From contig JAUSMV010000030.1 of NCBI GenBank assembly GCA_030645235.1, positions 1,360,988 to 1,424,987 of the forward strand: 64,000 bases of DNA, read 5' to 3'. Position 1 is the stretch's first letter. Every line of letters starts with the position of its first letter. Below, one piece after another: positions 1-8,372 of the stretch. A program made the translations under genes and the position numbers. The notes beneath the pieces were generated by a model, which saw only the letters and a list, made by a program, of their open reading frames with translations, was not told the DNA's origin and did not search any database. The stretch is from Parvibaculum sp. Lineage in GTDB: Bacteria; Pseudomonadota; Alphaproteobacteria; Parvibaculales; Parvibaculaceae.

Positions 1-1893
1 AGCATGTGTCTCCTGATCTTCGCCATAGGCATAGGCAATGCTGCCAAGGAGCGACCATTGCGGCAGGAAGCGGTATTCGCCTTTGGCCTCGGCACCATAG
101 ATCACAACGTCAGGACGGTTCTGATACTGGAAGGCTGTGAGGCCACCCGGCAACGTGCCCGCAGGCAACGTCACTGTGTCGATGAAGTCTGTGTACTTAT
201 TGTAGAAAGCGGCGGTCGAGAAGCTGCTGCCGTCCGCATATTTGCCGCGGAAGCCGCCTTCAATACCGTCGCTTTGTTCAGGCTTCAGGTTCGGGTTGGG
301 CAGAATGCCGTAAAACTGTGCGAAGTTTGTGAAAGTCTGGTTTGCGCTGTCATAAGGCGGCAGGCGGAAACCATGCGAGTATTGCGCATAGGTCATGTAT
401 TGCTCAGTTATTTGATAAGTTGTGCCGAGCTTGGGCGAGAGATGCCACTCAGAATAATCACTTACCGGCGCACCACCTGAATTCAGGAACATCTGATCGG
501 AATGCGGTGTCATCTCGTAGTAGTCGAGACGCAGACCGGGTGTGACCGTCCAATTACCAGCAGTGAGCTTGTCCTGCCCATAAATGCCAAACTTCAGCAG
601 ATCATTGTCGGGAAAGGTTTTGTTCGGGAAAATTTCGCCCGCCACAACCGTCGTCCCGCCCGTCATTGAGGGATAGTTGTATTGCGTGCGGAAACGCGGA
701 CGCTCGGTTTCAGAATATTCGACGCTCGTGCCGTAGGTGAGTTCGTTGATCAGGCTGCCGATATTGAACGACGAGTTGAGCTGCGCTTCTCCACCGAACA
801 CATCCTGGGTGTAGCCGAAATCAGAAATACGGATGAGCGTTCCCGCCGTACGGATCTGCTCGGAATGTTCGTTGCGCTCCATCTTGGTATAGAAGGCTTT
901 GATCTGAAGACGATCGATGAAACCCATCTTTGCGTCATGCACATAGTCAAAAGCAATGCGGTTGCGCTTTGTTTCGTCCGAGCCTGTCGATGATGTCACC
1001 GTTGTCGCTGGCGGCACGGAGAGATCAGTCAACACGTTCACATCGAGATCTTTTTCATAGATTTCGCCGGTGAGCTTCAACGTATCTGACGATGTCGCGT
1101 TCCAGACCAACTTTGTGAGGAAGCTCGTCGTATCGATGTCCATCGGGTTGTTTTTGATGCCGCGGCCTGACGTGACACTACCTTCGGATTCAACCTCATG
1201 GCCTTCGCGGCGTGTGAGCAGGCCGAGGATTTCAAAATCGCCCGCGCGCGCCGCGCCGGTCGCCGTTGCCATGAAGCTGTCATCGGCACTTGCGTAACCG
1301 AGTTTCAACGAACCAAACCAATCCTTGCCAACCATATCGAGATAGTCAGCCGGATCCTTCGACACATAAGCCACAACGCCGCCAAGCGCATCGCTGCCAT
1401 AAAGAACCGATGCAGGTCCACGCACAATTTCGATGCGCTTCAGCGTATCAATGTCCACTGTGTCGCGCGAATAGCCGTTGGGTGTGTTGAAGTTTGAACC
1501 AGGAAAGTCCGGCACTGTCTGACCGTCGAGAATGATGAGCACACGATTGTTTTCAATACCGCGGATCGAATAACCCGCCGCGCCGCCACGCGTCGGTTGA
1601 TTGCTGATGGAAACACCAGGTTCATAACGCACGGCATCGCGGATGGTATTAGCGCCCTGGCGTTCAAGTTCTTCGGAATCGATCACCGAAACCGTGCCCG
1701 CAATATCGTTGATCGCTTCAGGGTTGCGTGTCGCCGTCGTGGTCACAACGTCGAGCTGTGTTGCAGGGGCGGCTTTTTCCACCGCCTCTTCTGCAGATGT
1801 TGTTGTTTTTACAGGCTCTGCAGCTTGGGCGACATTGAGCGCCAGAGCAGAAGTTGCAGCCAATAGCAAAAATGAAAATGTGTTACGCGTCAT
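1..1893 (-). CDS. TonB-dependent haemin receptor, 3' end cut by window edge
   Basis: Outer-membrane receptor predicted to import haem with TonB energy. All 631 codons to the window edge are open, with a signal peptide (MTRNTFSFLLLAATSALALN) and then a plug domain (ATRNPEAINDIAGTVSVID, later RGIENNRVLIIIDGQ). Near residue 520 are FRLP and NPNLKPE, close to the FRAP/NPNL boxes of haem receptors. The histidine usually found between those boxes is absent here; one lies just before FRLP. The gene follows hemP by 131 bases, which supports haem as ligand. The family is clear and the ligand is inferred. The C-terminal barrel strands lie outside the window. Confidence 0.88.
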   Translation of the reverse strand, partial: MTRNTFSFLLLAATSALALNVAQAAEPVKTTTSAEEAVEKAAPATQLDVVTTTATRNPEAINDIAGTVSVIDSEELERQGANTIRDAVRYEPGVSISNQPTRGGAAGYSIRGIENNRVLIILDGQTVPDFPGSNFNTPNGYSRDTVDIDTLKRIEIVRGPASVLYGSDALGGVVAYVSKDPADYLDMVGKDWFGSLKLGYASADDSFMATATGAARAGDFEILGLLTRREGHEVESEGSVTSGRGIKNNPMDIDTTSFLTKLVWNATSSDTLKLTGEIYEKDLDVNVLTDLSVPPATTVTSSTGSDETKRNRIAFDYVHDAKMGFIDRLQIKAFYTKMERNEHSEQIRTAGTLIRISDFGYTQDVFGGEAQLNSSFNIGSLINELTYGTSVEYSETERPRFRTQYNYPSMTGGTTVVAGEIFPNKTFPDNDLLKFGIYGQDKLTAGNWTVTPGLRLDYYEMTPHSDQMFLNSGGAPVSDYSEWHLSPKLGTTYQITEQYMTYAQYSHGFRLPPYDSANQTFTNFAQFYGILPNPNLKPEQSDGIEGGFRGKYADGSSFSTAAFYNKYTDFIDTVTLPAGTLPGGLTAFQYQNRPDVVIYGAEAKGEYRFLPQWSLLGSIAYAYGEDQETHA

Positions 1894-1944
1894 GAATCCA
1901 GTTCCAAGAGATGCGGTTTAAATGAGCATTCCTGGCTGGCTTCT

Positions 1945-1974
1945 CGTCCATGCATGCGAGGAGGCATGCGGACG
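1945..1974 (-). promoter_or_regulatory. Intercistronic hairpin between hemP and receptor
   Basis: CGTCC...GCATGC and GCATGCGGACG can pair around a GAGGAG loop. The element is flanked by two copies of CTGGCTGGCTT (about 1932 and 1977). It lies in the leader of the receptor cistron and could affect mRNA processing or translation. The role is inferred from position only. Confidence 0.4.
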
Positions 1975-2011
1975 AACTGGCTGGCTTGGTCGCCGTTCAG
2001 TGGTGTCGTTA

Positions 2012-2031
2012 ATGGCCTTCCGGCCTATTTA
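2012..2031 (-). promoter_or_regulatory. Small hairpin overlapping hemP stop codon
   Basis: GGCC-TTCC-GGCC with A/T flanks forms a short stem at the hemP stop codon. It may attenuate read-through into the receptor gene. The evidence is structural only. Confidence 0.3.
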
Positions 2032-2195
2032 ATCAAGATCAGTTTGTTGCTTGCTGTGATGCAGAGTCGGTAGCGTTCTTCTCCATGCGCAATGATCACT
2101 TCGCGCTTGCCGTCAAAAAGCTCGCGGCTCGATATTTGCGTCGGGCTACGCAGCTTGTCGGCATTGGTATCAGGTACGCCCGGCTCCCCTTTCAT
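2025..2195 (-). CDS. hemP: Haemin uptake protein HemP
   Basis: A 56-residue cytoplasmic protein of the HemP/HmuP family, which accompanies haem receptors and in rhizobia is needed for their expression. The family core is visible: SRELFDGKREVIIAHGEERY near residues 23-42, then RL and a C-terminal NKLILIK, matching the typical pattern ending in KLILTK. The ATG at 2195 is preceded by AAGGAAGG. A Fur-like box starts 31 bases upstream. Transcription would continue into the haemin receptor. The gene is too short for usual ORF cut-offs and is easily missed. Confidence 0.9.
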   Translation of the reverse strand: MKGEPGVPDTNADKLRSPTQISSRELFDGKREVIIAHGEERYRLCITASNKLILIK

Positions 2196-2225
2196 CACAA
2201 GCCCCAGCCTTCCTTAACTAATAAC

Positions 2226-2244
2226 GATAATGACTCTCAATATC
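2226..2244 (-). promoter_or_regulatory. Fur box and promoter of hemP-receptor unit
   Basis: GATAATGACTCTCAATATC matches 15 of 19 positions of the classical Fur box GATAATGATAATCATTATC. On the minus strand a -35-like TTGCTT (2261-2266) and a -10-like GATATT (2239-2244) are 16 bases apart, so the box would cover the -10 element. Iron-dependent repression is inferred. Confidence 0.65.
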
Positions 2245-2338
2245 ATGATGGGCATTATGAAAGCAATAGAGCACCGACCATGCCCGTCAAAATGACGCGC
2301 CTGTTGCATAAATGACAATAAACTCAGTTTGTTAGAGT

Positions 2339-3547
2339 CTATCCGTGCGACGCAGCTGAAAGGCCTGATTTCGCCTGATGGGCTTTTTTGATCTTCTTGG
2401 CGAGCGACCATTTATGGACTTCGGTCGGGCCGTCATAGATCCGAAAAGCGCGGACTTCGCGGAAGAGCTGCTCGACGATGGTATCGCGCGTCACGCCGAG
2501 CCCGCCCATGACCTGCACGCAACGATCGGCGACGCGGAACAAGGCTTCGGAGACGGACACTTTTGTCATCGAACTTTCGATATTGCCATCGGCTCCGGTA
2601 TCGAGTGTCGCCGCGCACCAATCGATCATCAGTTCGGATTGTTTAAGGTCGATCTGGTTTTCGGCCAGCATGAAACCGACACCCTCATGGTCGATCAGCA
2701 GCTTGCCGAAAGCTTCGCGCTTGCAGGCATAGTCGGTCGCGATTTCCTGCGCGCGCGTCGCGACGCCGAACCAGCGCATGCAATGGGACAGGCGCGCGGG
2801 CGCGAGACGGATTTGCGCAAAGCGAAAACCTTGTCCGGGTTCGCCCAACATCTGGTCTGCGGGCACACGCAAATTTTCAATCGTGACTTCTGAATGGCCA
2901 CCCGGCATTGAGCTGTCGATGGTGTCGAGCACGCGGTCAATCCTGATGGCGGGATCAGGCAAATCGACGAGGAACATGCAGGCGCCCTTGTCAGAATTGG
3001 CCATGATGATGCCAACCTTCGCGCCTTTAGCCCCTGTGATATATGTCTTTTGGCCGTTGATGAGCCAATGATTACCGTCGAGCACTGCTTCCGTTTTCAT
3101 CATCGACGGATCAGAACCCGCGCCTGAAATGCTTGCAGGTTCCGTCATGAAAAAAGCAGAGCGCGCTTCACCGCTCACCAACGGTTCGAGGAAACGTTTT
3201 TTCTGCTCAGCACTTGCAGCAAGACCCAGCAAAAACATATTGCCTTCATCAGGCGCCATCGTGTTGCAGGCAACGGGACCCAAGGGCGAGAGGCCGGACT
3301 TCTTCAGGATGTAGGCCGTGTCGAGCTGATTGAAATGCGTGCCGTCTTTATGGATATGCGGCGTCATCACACCGGCAGCTTTTGCAAGCTTGCGCATCTC
3401 GGCCACAAGCTCTTCGCTCGGTCCGTGCGAACCCAAACGCGGATCGCTCTCATAGGGCACGATTGTTGTGCGCACAAAGGCTTCGACGCGGTCACCCATC
3501 ACCACGGCTTCAACGGAGAGGGCTTTGTTCATCGGCTTCATGTCCAT
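2339..3547 (-). CDS. Acyl-CoA dehydrogenase (ACAD10/11-like)
   Basis: A 402-residue FAD enzyme predicted to introduce the 2,3-double bond into an acyl-CoA. Visible features are the FFMTEP flavin-binding region (about residue 133), INGQKTYITGA, the C-terminal QVMGGLGVTRDT segment and RIYDGPTEVHKWSLA. The GPTEVH form, with Asp before it where short-chain enzymes have YEGT, is typical of the ACAD10/11-type branch. Length fits the family. It stands alone, convergent with no obvious partner, so the substrate is unknown. An ATG four codons downstream of the chosen start is also possible. Confidence 0.88.
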   Translation of the reverse strand: MDMKPMNKALSVEAVVMGDRVEAFVRTTIVPYESDPRLGSHGPSEELVAEMRKLAKAAGVMTPHIHKDGTHFNQLDTAYILKKSGLSPLGPVACNTMAPDEGNMFLLGLAASAEQKKRFLEPLVSGEARSAFFMTEPASISGAGSDPSMMKTEAVLDGNHWLINGQKTYITGAKGAKVGIIMANSDKGACMFLVDLPDPAIRIDRVLDTIDSSMPGGHSEVTIENLRVPADQMLGEPGQGFRFAQIRLAPARLSHCMRWFGVATRAQEIATDYACKREAFGKLLIDHEGVGFMLAENQIDLKQSELMIDWCAATLDTGADGNIESSMTKVSVSEALFRVADRCVQVMGGLGVTRDTIVEQLFREVRAFRIYDGPTEVHKWSLAKKIKKAHQAKSGLSAASHG

Positions 3548-3763
3548 CTGAAAGGCTGCATTGCTGAGGGTGAGTTTTCGGCCATCGCGGTGCGGGTTTC
3601 AACCTAACAAATGGCTTTGCCTTGCCTCGCAGGTCCATTGACCCAACGCATCCGCCGGTATTTGGCGGGGAGGGTTCAATTATTTTTGATGCTCTAAGCC
3701 TTTGAGAAAGGCCGGTTTTTAGCCTTGACCGAGGCGCGCCACCGGATAGGAATTTCGTTCCGC
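3548..3763. other. Intergenic region upstream of acyl-CoA dehydrogenase
   Basis: No coding potential is convincing here. A short inverted repeat CCGCC-N7-GGCGG lies at 3652-3668. The remainder probably holds the promoter of the acyl-CoA dehydrogenase gene. Confidence 0.4.
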
Positions 3764-3792
3764 TTGACATGAAGTGTGTACTCACTTACATT
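3764..3792 (+). promoter_or_regulatory. Strong sigma-70-like promoter with embedded palindrome
   Basis: A perfect -35 TTGACA (3764-3769) and a -10 TACATT (3787-3792) are 17 bases apart. Between them lies AAGTG-TGTACT-CACTT (3772-3787), an inverted repeat of the kind bound by TetR regulators. The TetR gene two cistrons downstream is the obvious candidate repressor. The promoter position rules out the in-frame ATG at 3769 as start of the next gene. Confidence 0.7.
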
Positions 3793-3849
3793 TATATCGT
3801 CAGCAAGCCCAAGACATTCACACGGGCATACAGAAAGGCAGATACCGAA

Positions 3850-4452
3850 ATGACAACGACGCGTTCTTTTATCAATTGGATCCAGACACTCAGCGCCACG
3901 CATAATGCCGAGTTGAAAGCGCAGGCACGTCACATCATCGCGGAGCTGCGCCGGGCCCATCACAGAATCGTGGGCGAAGCGAAGTTGCTTGGTCGCGCTC
4001 ATGTGAGTGAGATGCGCTACAAGGCGCTGCTTGCCCGCATCGATACGAAACTTCTCGCGCTGACCAATGCGATGTTCGTCGCGCAGATTTCAGCCAACCG
4101 CATGATGAGCGAAAAGCTCGCCCAGCAGATCGCAAAGTGGAACGCCCACAAGAAGGCCAATGAAGCCAATGTCAATCTGATCCGCCGTCGGATCAACACG
4201 GCACGCCATGCCTGGGCGAAGCTCGACAAGGATGCAAAGACTGTTTTTGCCTCGCTCAATGATATGCTTATCGGCGCCCGGCCCGTCTGGGCTGAGAACG
4301 CCCGCGAGATCGGCCTGCGTCTGCTGCAGAGCGTGACGCGCCAGCGCCGCATCGTGGCCGACAAGATGACCGCAAGCGCCCTTTTCTATGACGGCCGCGA
4401 TCTTTCGCCGGCTCTTGCTCAATTGCGCCGCGCACCCCTCGCGTCCGCCTAA
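3850..4452 (+). CDS. Coiled-coil, phasin-like protein of unknown function
   Basis: About 200 residues, almost entirely helical, rich in Ala, Arg, Lys and Leu with no membrane segment or signal peptide (starts MTTTRSFINWIQTLSATHNA). Charged heptad-like stretches run through most of its length. This resembles granule-associated or scaffolding proteins in character, but I do not recognise the family. The start at 3850 was chosen because a longer reading would begin inside the -35 element; GAAAGG lies 12 bases upstream. It is the first gene of a set with a TetR regulator and phospholipid enzymes, so a membrane or lipid-body role is possible. Confidence 0.65.
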   Translation: MTTTRSFINWIQTLSATHNAELKAQARHIIAELRRAHHRIVGEAKLLGRAHVSEMRYKALLARIDTKLLALTNAMFVAQISANRMMSEKLAQQIAKWNAHKKANEANVNLIRRRINTARHAWAKLDKDAKTVFASLNDMLIGARPVWAENAREIGLRLLQSVTRQRRIVADKMTASALFYDGRDLSPALAQLRRAPLASA

Positions 4453-4495
4453 GATAAATGCTCTGCTAGAACCTCCAGACAAAGCGAATTGATCA

Positions 4496-5077
4496 ATGCC
4501 ACGCAGCCCCACGACCAAAACTGATATTGAACGCGCCGCTCTCGAACTCTTCGTCGCACAAGGGATCATGGAGACCCGCACACGCCAAATCGCTGACGCG
4601 GTGAATATTTCGGAAGGCACGATCTATCGTCACTTTGAAGGCAAAGACGAACTCGCCCGCGATCTCTTCAAGCGTCAGCATGTGAGCCTTGCCGAAGCAA
4701 TTGAGGCGGCAGCAAACGAGCACGAGCATATCGACGATCAGGCACGCGCCATCGTGATTGCCTATTGCGCGATGGCCGACAAAGACTGGTTGCTCTTTCG
4801 CTATCACCAACTGAGCCAGCACGCATTGCTGCGCTACTTCACGCCCGATCTGCCGAACCCTGTGACTGTCGTGATAAATGTCATCAAGGCGGCGATGGAG
4901 CGCAATGAATTGCCAAAGGGCGACCACGACCTTCTCGCCGCCATGGCACTTGGCGTTGTGTTGCAGGCTGTCACGTTCAAATCTTTCGGGCGCCTTGATG
5001 GTCCTTTATCCCAACATGTCGAAGCTTTTACCGCTGCCCTTCTTGCCGTGCTGCACAGCACTATGCCTGAAAAATAA
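4496..5077 (+). CDS. TetR/AcrR family transcriptional regulator
   Basis: A 193-residue repressor with an N-terminal helix-turn-helix: RQIADAVNISEGTIYRHFEG at about residues 29-48, typical of TetR. The C-terminal two thirds would bind an acyl-type or hydrophobic ligand. It sits 43 bases after the coiled-coil gene and 14 before the acyltransferase gene, so it is probably co-transcribed and may autoregulate through the palindrome in the promoter at 3764-3792. Ligand unknown. Confidence 0.9.
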   Translation: MPRSPTTKTDIERAALELFVAQGIMETRTRQIADAVNISEGTIYRHFEGKDELARDLFKRQHVSLAEAIEAAANEHEHIDDQARAIVIAYCAMADKDWLLFRYHQLSQHALLRYFTPDLPNPVTVVINVIKAAMERNELPKGDHDLLAAMALGVVLQAVTFKSFGRLDGPLSQHVEAFTAALLAVLHSTMPEK

Positions 5078-5091
5078 CCGGAGCCCGCATC

Positions 5092-5820
5092 ATGCGATCG
5101 TTTCTCTTCAATCTTGTTTTCTACGGCTTTACCGCTTTGGTTGCGATTGCGTGTCTCCCGCTCACCTATTTAAAATCACCCAAGCCGCTTGAACGCGTGC
5201 TGCATTGGTGGGCCATTGGCATTGTCTGGTCGCTCAATGTCGTCGCGGGCATCAAGCTCGATGTGCGCGGTCGCGACAATATTCCAAAGCAAGGACCGAG
5301 CCTCATTGCCGCCAAGCATCATAGTTTCTCAGACGGCATTCTCGTTCTCTCGCTCATCCCCAACATCGCCACCGTCGCGATGAAAGACCTGCTCGACTAT
5401 CCCGCTATCGGCCGGATCCTCACAAAGCTCGACATGATCATGGTCGATACATGCGGCGGCGGTTCGGAACGCGACAAGCTCAGCACCGCGGCCAGGCGCG
5501 CCTATGATGCGGAACGCCACATTCTGATCTATCCCGAAGGCCAGCTCGTGCCGGTGGATGACCGCGAGCGTTACAAGATCGGTGTCTATCATCTTTACAC
5601 CGCGCTTAACCTGCCGGTGACGCCTGTCGCCACCAATGTCGGTCTCAACTGGCAGTGCCGCGCCTGGCGCAAAAATCCGGGCACCGCTGTTCTCTCCTTC
5701 ATGCCCGCGATTGCCACAGGTCTCGACAAGGACACGTTCATGCGCGTGCTTGAAGACACGATTGAAGCGGAAACCGCGCGCCTTGTTGCCGAAGCGCGCA
5801 ATGCCGGAGCAGCACGATGA
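5092..5820 (+). CDS. Lysophospholipid/1-acylglycerol-3-phosphate acyltransferase (PlsC family)
   Basis: A 242-residue membrane-bound acyltransferase predicted to acylate lysophosphatidic acid or a lysophospholipid. The catalytic HX4D box is HHSFSD near residue 82. The second motif is YPEGQ where FPEGTR is usual, so the acceptor may differ from the standard PlsC. Two hydrophobic N-terminal segments anchor it. GGAG precedes the ATG. Its stop overlaps the next start (ATGA), so it is translationally coupled to an LplT-like transporter. That pairing mirrors E. coli Aas-LplT, which re-acylates lysophospholipids. Confidence 0.88.
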   Translation: MRSFLFNLVFYGFTALVAIACLPLTYLKSPKPLERVLHWWAIGIVWSLNVVAGIKLDVRGRDNIPKQGPSLIAAKHHSFSDGILVLSLIPNIATVAMKDLLDYPAIGRILTKLDMIMVDTCGGGSERDKLSTAARRAYDAERHILIYPEGQLVPVDDRERYKIGVYHLYTALNLPVTPVATNVGLNWQCRAWRKNPGTAVLSFMPAIATGLDKDTFMRVLEDTIEAETARLVAEARNAGAAR

Positions 5821-7169
5821 GCGACGCCACAACAGAGCCCAAGCACCATTCGCAGTTTCGTCTGCTCACATCGCCGCGCTTTCTGCCACTCTTTATCACG
5901 CAGGCGCTCGGCGCTTTTAACGACAATGTCTTCAAGAATGCGGTTGTCATTCTGATCACTTATTCTGCTGCCAATAGTTTGCATGGCATCGACACGCAAA
6001 CGCTTGTCGCTCTTGCCGGTGGCATTTTCATTCTGCCGTTCTTTCTTCTATCGGCCACGGCGGGACAGTTTGCCGACAAGTTACCCAAGCCCGATCTCGT
6101 GCGCAAAGTGAAGCTCATGGAGGTCGTCATTATGATTGCGGCGGCCATCGGCTTTGCAATTGAAAGCCCCGTGATGCTTCTCACCGTGCTCTTTTTTCTC
6201 GGCGTGCAGGCGACACTTTTTGGTCCGCTGAAATACGGACTTCTGCCGGAACTTCTGAAAGAAGACGAACTCATCGGCGGCAATGCGCTTATTGAGACGG
6301 CGACATTTCTGGTCATTCTGATCGGCACCATCATCGGTGGGCTCATCGTGATGAAGACGCATGGGCTCGCTATTATCTCGTTGCTTTGCATCGGCCTTGC
6401 CGTGCTCGGCTGGATCACGGCGCGCGCCATTCCCGATCAACCGGCGGCAAGCCCCGACATTAAAATCAACTGGAATATTTTTTCGGAATCATTGCGCATC
6501 ATCGAACTCGGCTATCGCGATCTGCCGATCTTCCGGTCCATTGTCGGCATTTCATGGTTCTGGCTTGTCGGCTCTGTCTTCATCATTCTCTTTCCGGTCT
6601 TTGCGCGTGATGTGCTTAACGGCAATGAACAGATCGTCGCGATGCTGCTCTCCATTTTCTCTATCGGTATCGGCATCGGTGCACTCCTTTGCGACAAGCT
6701 TCTCAAAGGCAAAGTGCGCGACTACTATGTGCCTGTCGGTGCGCTTGGCATCACACTTTTTTCGGTTGATCTTTTCTTCATCAGCCATCCGATGCTGGCG
6801 ACCGCCAAAGGTGATTTCATCGGCGTCATGGCATTCCTGCAAGCAGGTGAGAACTGGCGCATTGTCGGTGATCTTTTCGGCATTGCTGTTTGCGGTGGCC
6901 TTTATTGCGTGCCGCTTTATGCGATCTTACAAGCGCGCAGCGAACCGGAATATCGCGCGCGCCTCATCGCATCGAATAATATTCTCAACGCCTTTGCGAT
7001 GGTCGGTGCATCGGGTCTGATCTTCTGGCTTACGTCGCGCGGTGCGACGGTGCCCGGTATCTTCCTCGCCATCGGCCTTCTCAATATTCCGATTACGCTT
7101 TATGTGTCCTTCGTCGTCATCTCGGCGGCGGTGAAACGCATGGCAAAGAAACTCGGATCGTTCAGCTGA
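5817..7169 (+). CDS. MFS transporter, lysophospholipid transporter LplT-like
   Basis: A 450-residue inner-membrane protein with about 12 hydrophobic segments. The N-terminal FITQALGAFNDNVFKNAVVI is the hallmark start of the LplT / Aas-associated MFS branch, which flips lysophospholipids inward. It overlaps the upstream acyltransferase gene by four bases and the downstream lipase gene by one base (TGATG). Location between these enzymes strongly supports a role in phospholipid recycling. Substrate is inferred. Confidence 0.85.
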   Translation: MSDATTEPKHHSQFRLLTSPRFLPLFITQALGAFNDNVFKNAVVILITYSAANSLHGIDTQTLVALAGGIFILPFFLLSATAGQFADKLPKPDLVRKVKLMEVVIMIAAAIGFAIESPVMLLTVLFFLGVQATLFGPLKYGLLPELLKEDELIGGNALIETATFLVILIGTIIGGLIVMKTHGLAIISLLCIGLAVLGWITARAIPDQPAASPDIKINWNIFSESLRIIELGYRDLPIFRSIVGISWFWLVGSVFIILFPVFARDVLNGNEQIVAMLLSIFSIGIGIGALLCDKLLKGKVRDYYVPVGALGITLFSVDLFFISHPMLATAKGDFIGVMAFLQAGENWRIVGDLFGIAVCGGLYCVPLYAILQARSEPEYRARLIASNNILNAFAMVGASGLIFWLTSRGATVPGIFLAIGLLNIPITLYVSFVVISAAVKRMAKKLGSFS

Positions 7170-8128
7170 TGAAATTTCGTCGGTCAAAATTCCTTGCGGG
7201 CATTGGTCTTCTTTGTGCCCTGCCCTTTGCAAATCTCAGCGCCGGGACGATGCCCAATATCGCTTTTCCGACAATGGGCGGACAGGAATTCTGGACTGAC
7301 TATGCCATCCGCGACGGCGCACGCGTTCAATGCCACGCGATCACCGATCACTGTCGCTTGCTTGACGATGATGATCTGAGACGCGCATGGGGCGCGCGCG
7401 ATGAAGTGATGGCGGAACTTAACGCAGGCTATCCGACTTCACTCGCGCTCGCAGCGGATCGTCCTGTCGTTGTCCTTGTGCATGGTCTCTTCGGCCATGA
7501 CGGAAGTTTCCGGAGCCTGAAGAAAGCCCTTAAAGCTGATGGCACAAAGGTTTTTGAATTTTCCTATGCAAGTGCGCTCCTCCCCTTTGACGCACAGGCC
7601 GCCGCGCTTCGCGACTATGTGGCGAGCCTCGGACCCGTCAACGGTATTGTCTTCGTGACGCATAGTATGGGCGGGCTCGTTGTCGAACAGATGCTTGCAT
7701 CTGAAACAGAGCGTGAAGATCGCCCGACCATTACGGGCATCGTCAATCTCGGTGCGCCGCTCACCGGATCATCGCTCGCGCGGCAAGTTGTGACGCTTGC
7801 TGAACCCATATCACTTAACGGGACACCGCTCGGTGAAGTCGCGCGCGGGCAAGCGCAGGCGATTGAAGGTCACATCCCCCGCTGCAATATCGTCGGTAGT
7901 CTGAATAATGGTGAAGGCGTCAATCCTTTTGTGCCGGGGGATGATGACGGCGTTGTCGCTGTGTCCGAAGCTTCGCGTGACGACGAAAACAAACCCGTTA
8001 TTGTTCATGCCTGGCACTCAATGATCACCGGTGATGAGACCGCCATCAGCACTGTTTTGCACTTCGTGAAGGCCGGTTCCTGCACCCCTGACAATGCGGC
8101 AGAGCACAGATTCGGACCCCGGGGATAG
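7169..8128 (+). CDS. Exported alpha/beta-hydrolase, lipase-like
   Basis: 319 residues with an N-terminal signal peptide (FLAGIGLLCALPFANLSAG), so periplasmic. The oxyanion-hole segment VVVLVHGLFG and the nucleophile elbow THSMGG show a serine lipase/esterase fold; a C-terminal HAWHSM may supply the histidine. Start and stop codons overlap with the transporter gene. With a PlsC acyltransferase and an LplT-like flippase upstream, it may release lysophospholipids or fatty acids in the periplasm for re-import. That functional link is inferred. Confidence 0.82.
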   Translation: MKFRRSKFLAGIGLLCALPFANLSAGTMPNIAFPTMGGQEFWTDYAIRDGARVQCHAITDHCRLLDDDDLRRAWGARDEVMAELNAGYPTSLALAADRPVVVLVHGLFGHDGSFRSLKKALKADGTKVFEFSYASALLPFDAQAAALRDYVASLGPVNGIVFVTHSMGGLVVEQMLASETEREDRPTITGIVNLGAPLTGSSLARQVVTLAEPISLNGTPLGEVARGQAQAIEGHIPRCNIVGSLNNGEGVNPFVPGDDDGVVAVSEASRDDENKPVIVHAWHSMITGDETAISTVLHFVKAGSCTPDNAAEHRFGPRG

Positions 8129-8151
8129 CGCGAAATCAGGCTCGCAGTGAC

Positions 8152-8202
8152 CTCGAAATTTCGAGTGTTTCTTGCAAGAGATCGAGTGTTTCCATGCAGA
8201 GA
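8152..8202. repeat. 14-bp perfect palindrome plus two 21-bp tandem repeats
   Basis: CTCGAAATTTCGAG (8152-8165) is a perfect palindrome. It overlaps two adjacent 21-base units (8161-8181 and 8182-8202), each starting TCGAGTGTTTC and ending AGAGA, identical at 16 of 21 positions. Located just downstream of the lipase gene. Function unknown. Confidence 0.6.
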
Positions 8203-8248
8203 TCGTTAGTCGGCTCGTAGATGCCGCTCGCGATTCACGCGCAAAAAC

Positions 8249-8330
8249 GGGGAAATGTATTTATTTTCCGAGATAATTTCCAAAATATTACTCCCAGGCG
8301 GGGATAGGGCCGGAAAATAAATCTGTCCCC
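8249..8330. repeat. MITE-like inverted repeat, 82 bp
   Basis: The left arm starts GGGGAAATGTATTTATTTTC and the right arm (8312-8330) is its near reverse complement GGAAAATAAATCTGTCCCC; ATTTATTTTCC is exactly mirrored. The whole could fold as one long cruciform. It lies between convergent genes and has no coding capacity, so it may be a mobile miniature repeat or a bidirectional terminator. Confidence 0.5.
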
Positions 8331-8372
8331 GCTTTCGGCACTCTCATACGTTGCGAAAAAGCTCCGACGCAT

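Noticed and set aside
3769-3849. Upstream ATG extending the coiled-coil protein by 27 residues
   Set aside because: The ATG lies inside the TTGACA -35 element of a near-consensus promoter, so transcription begins downstream of it.
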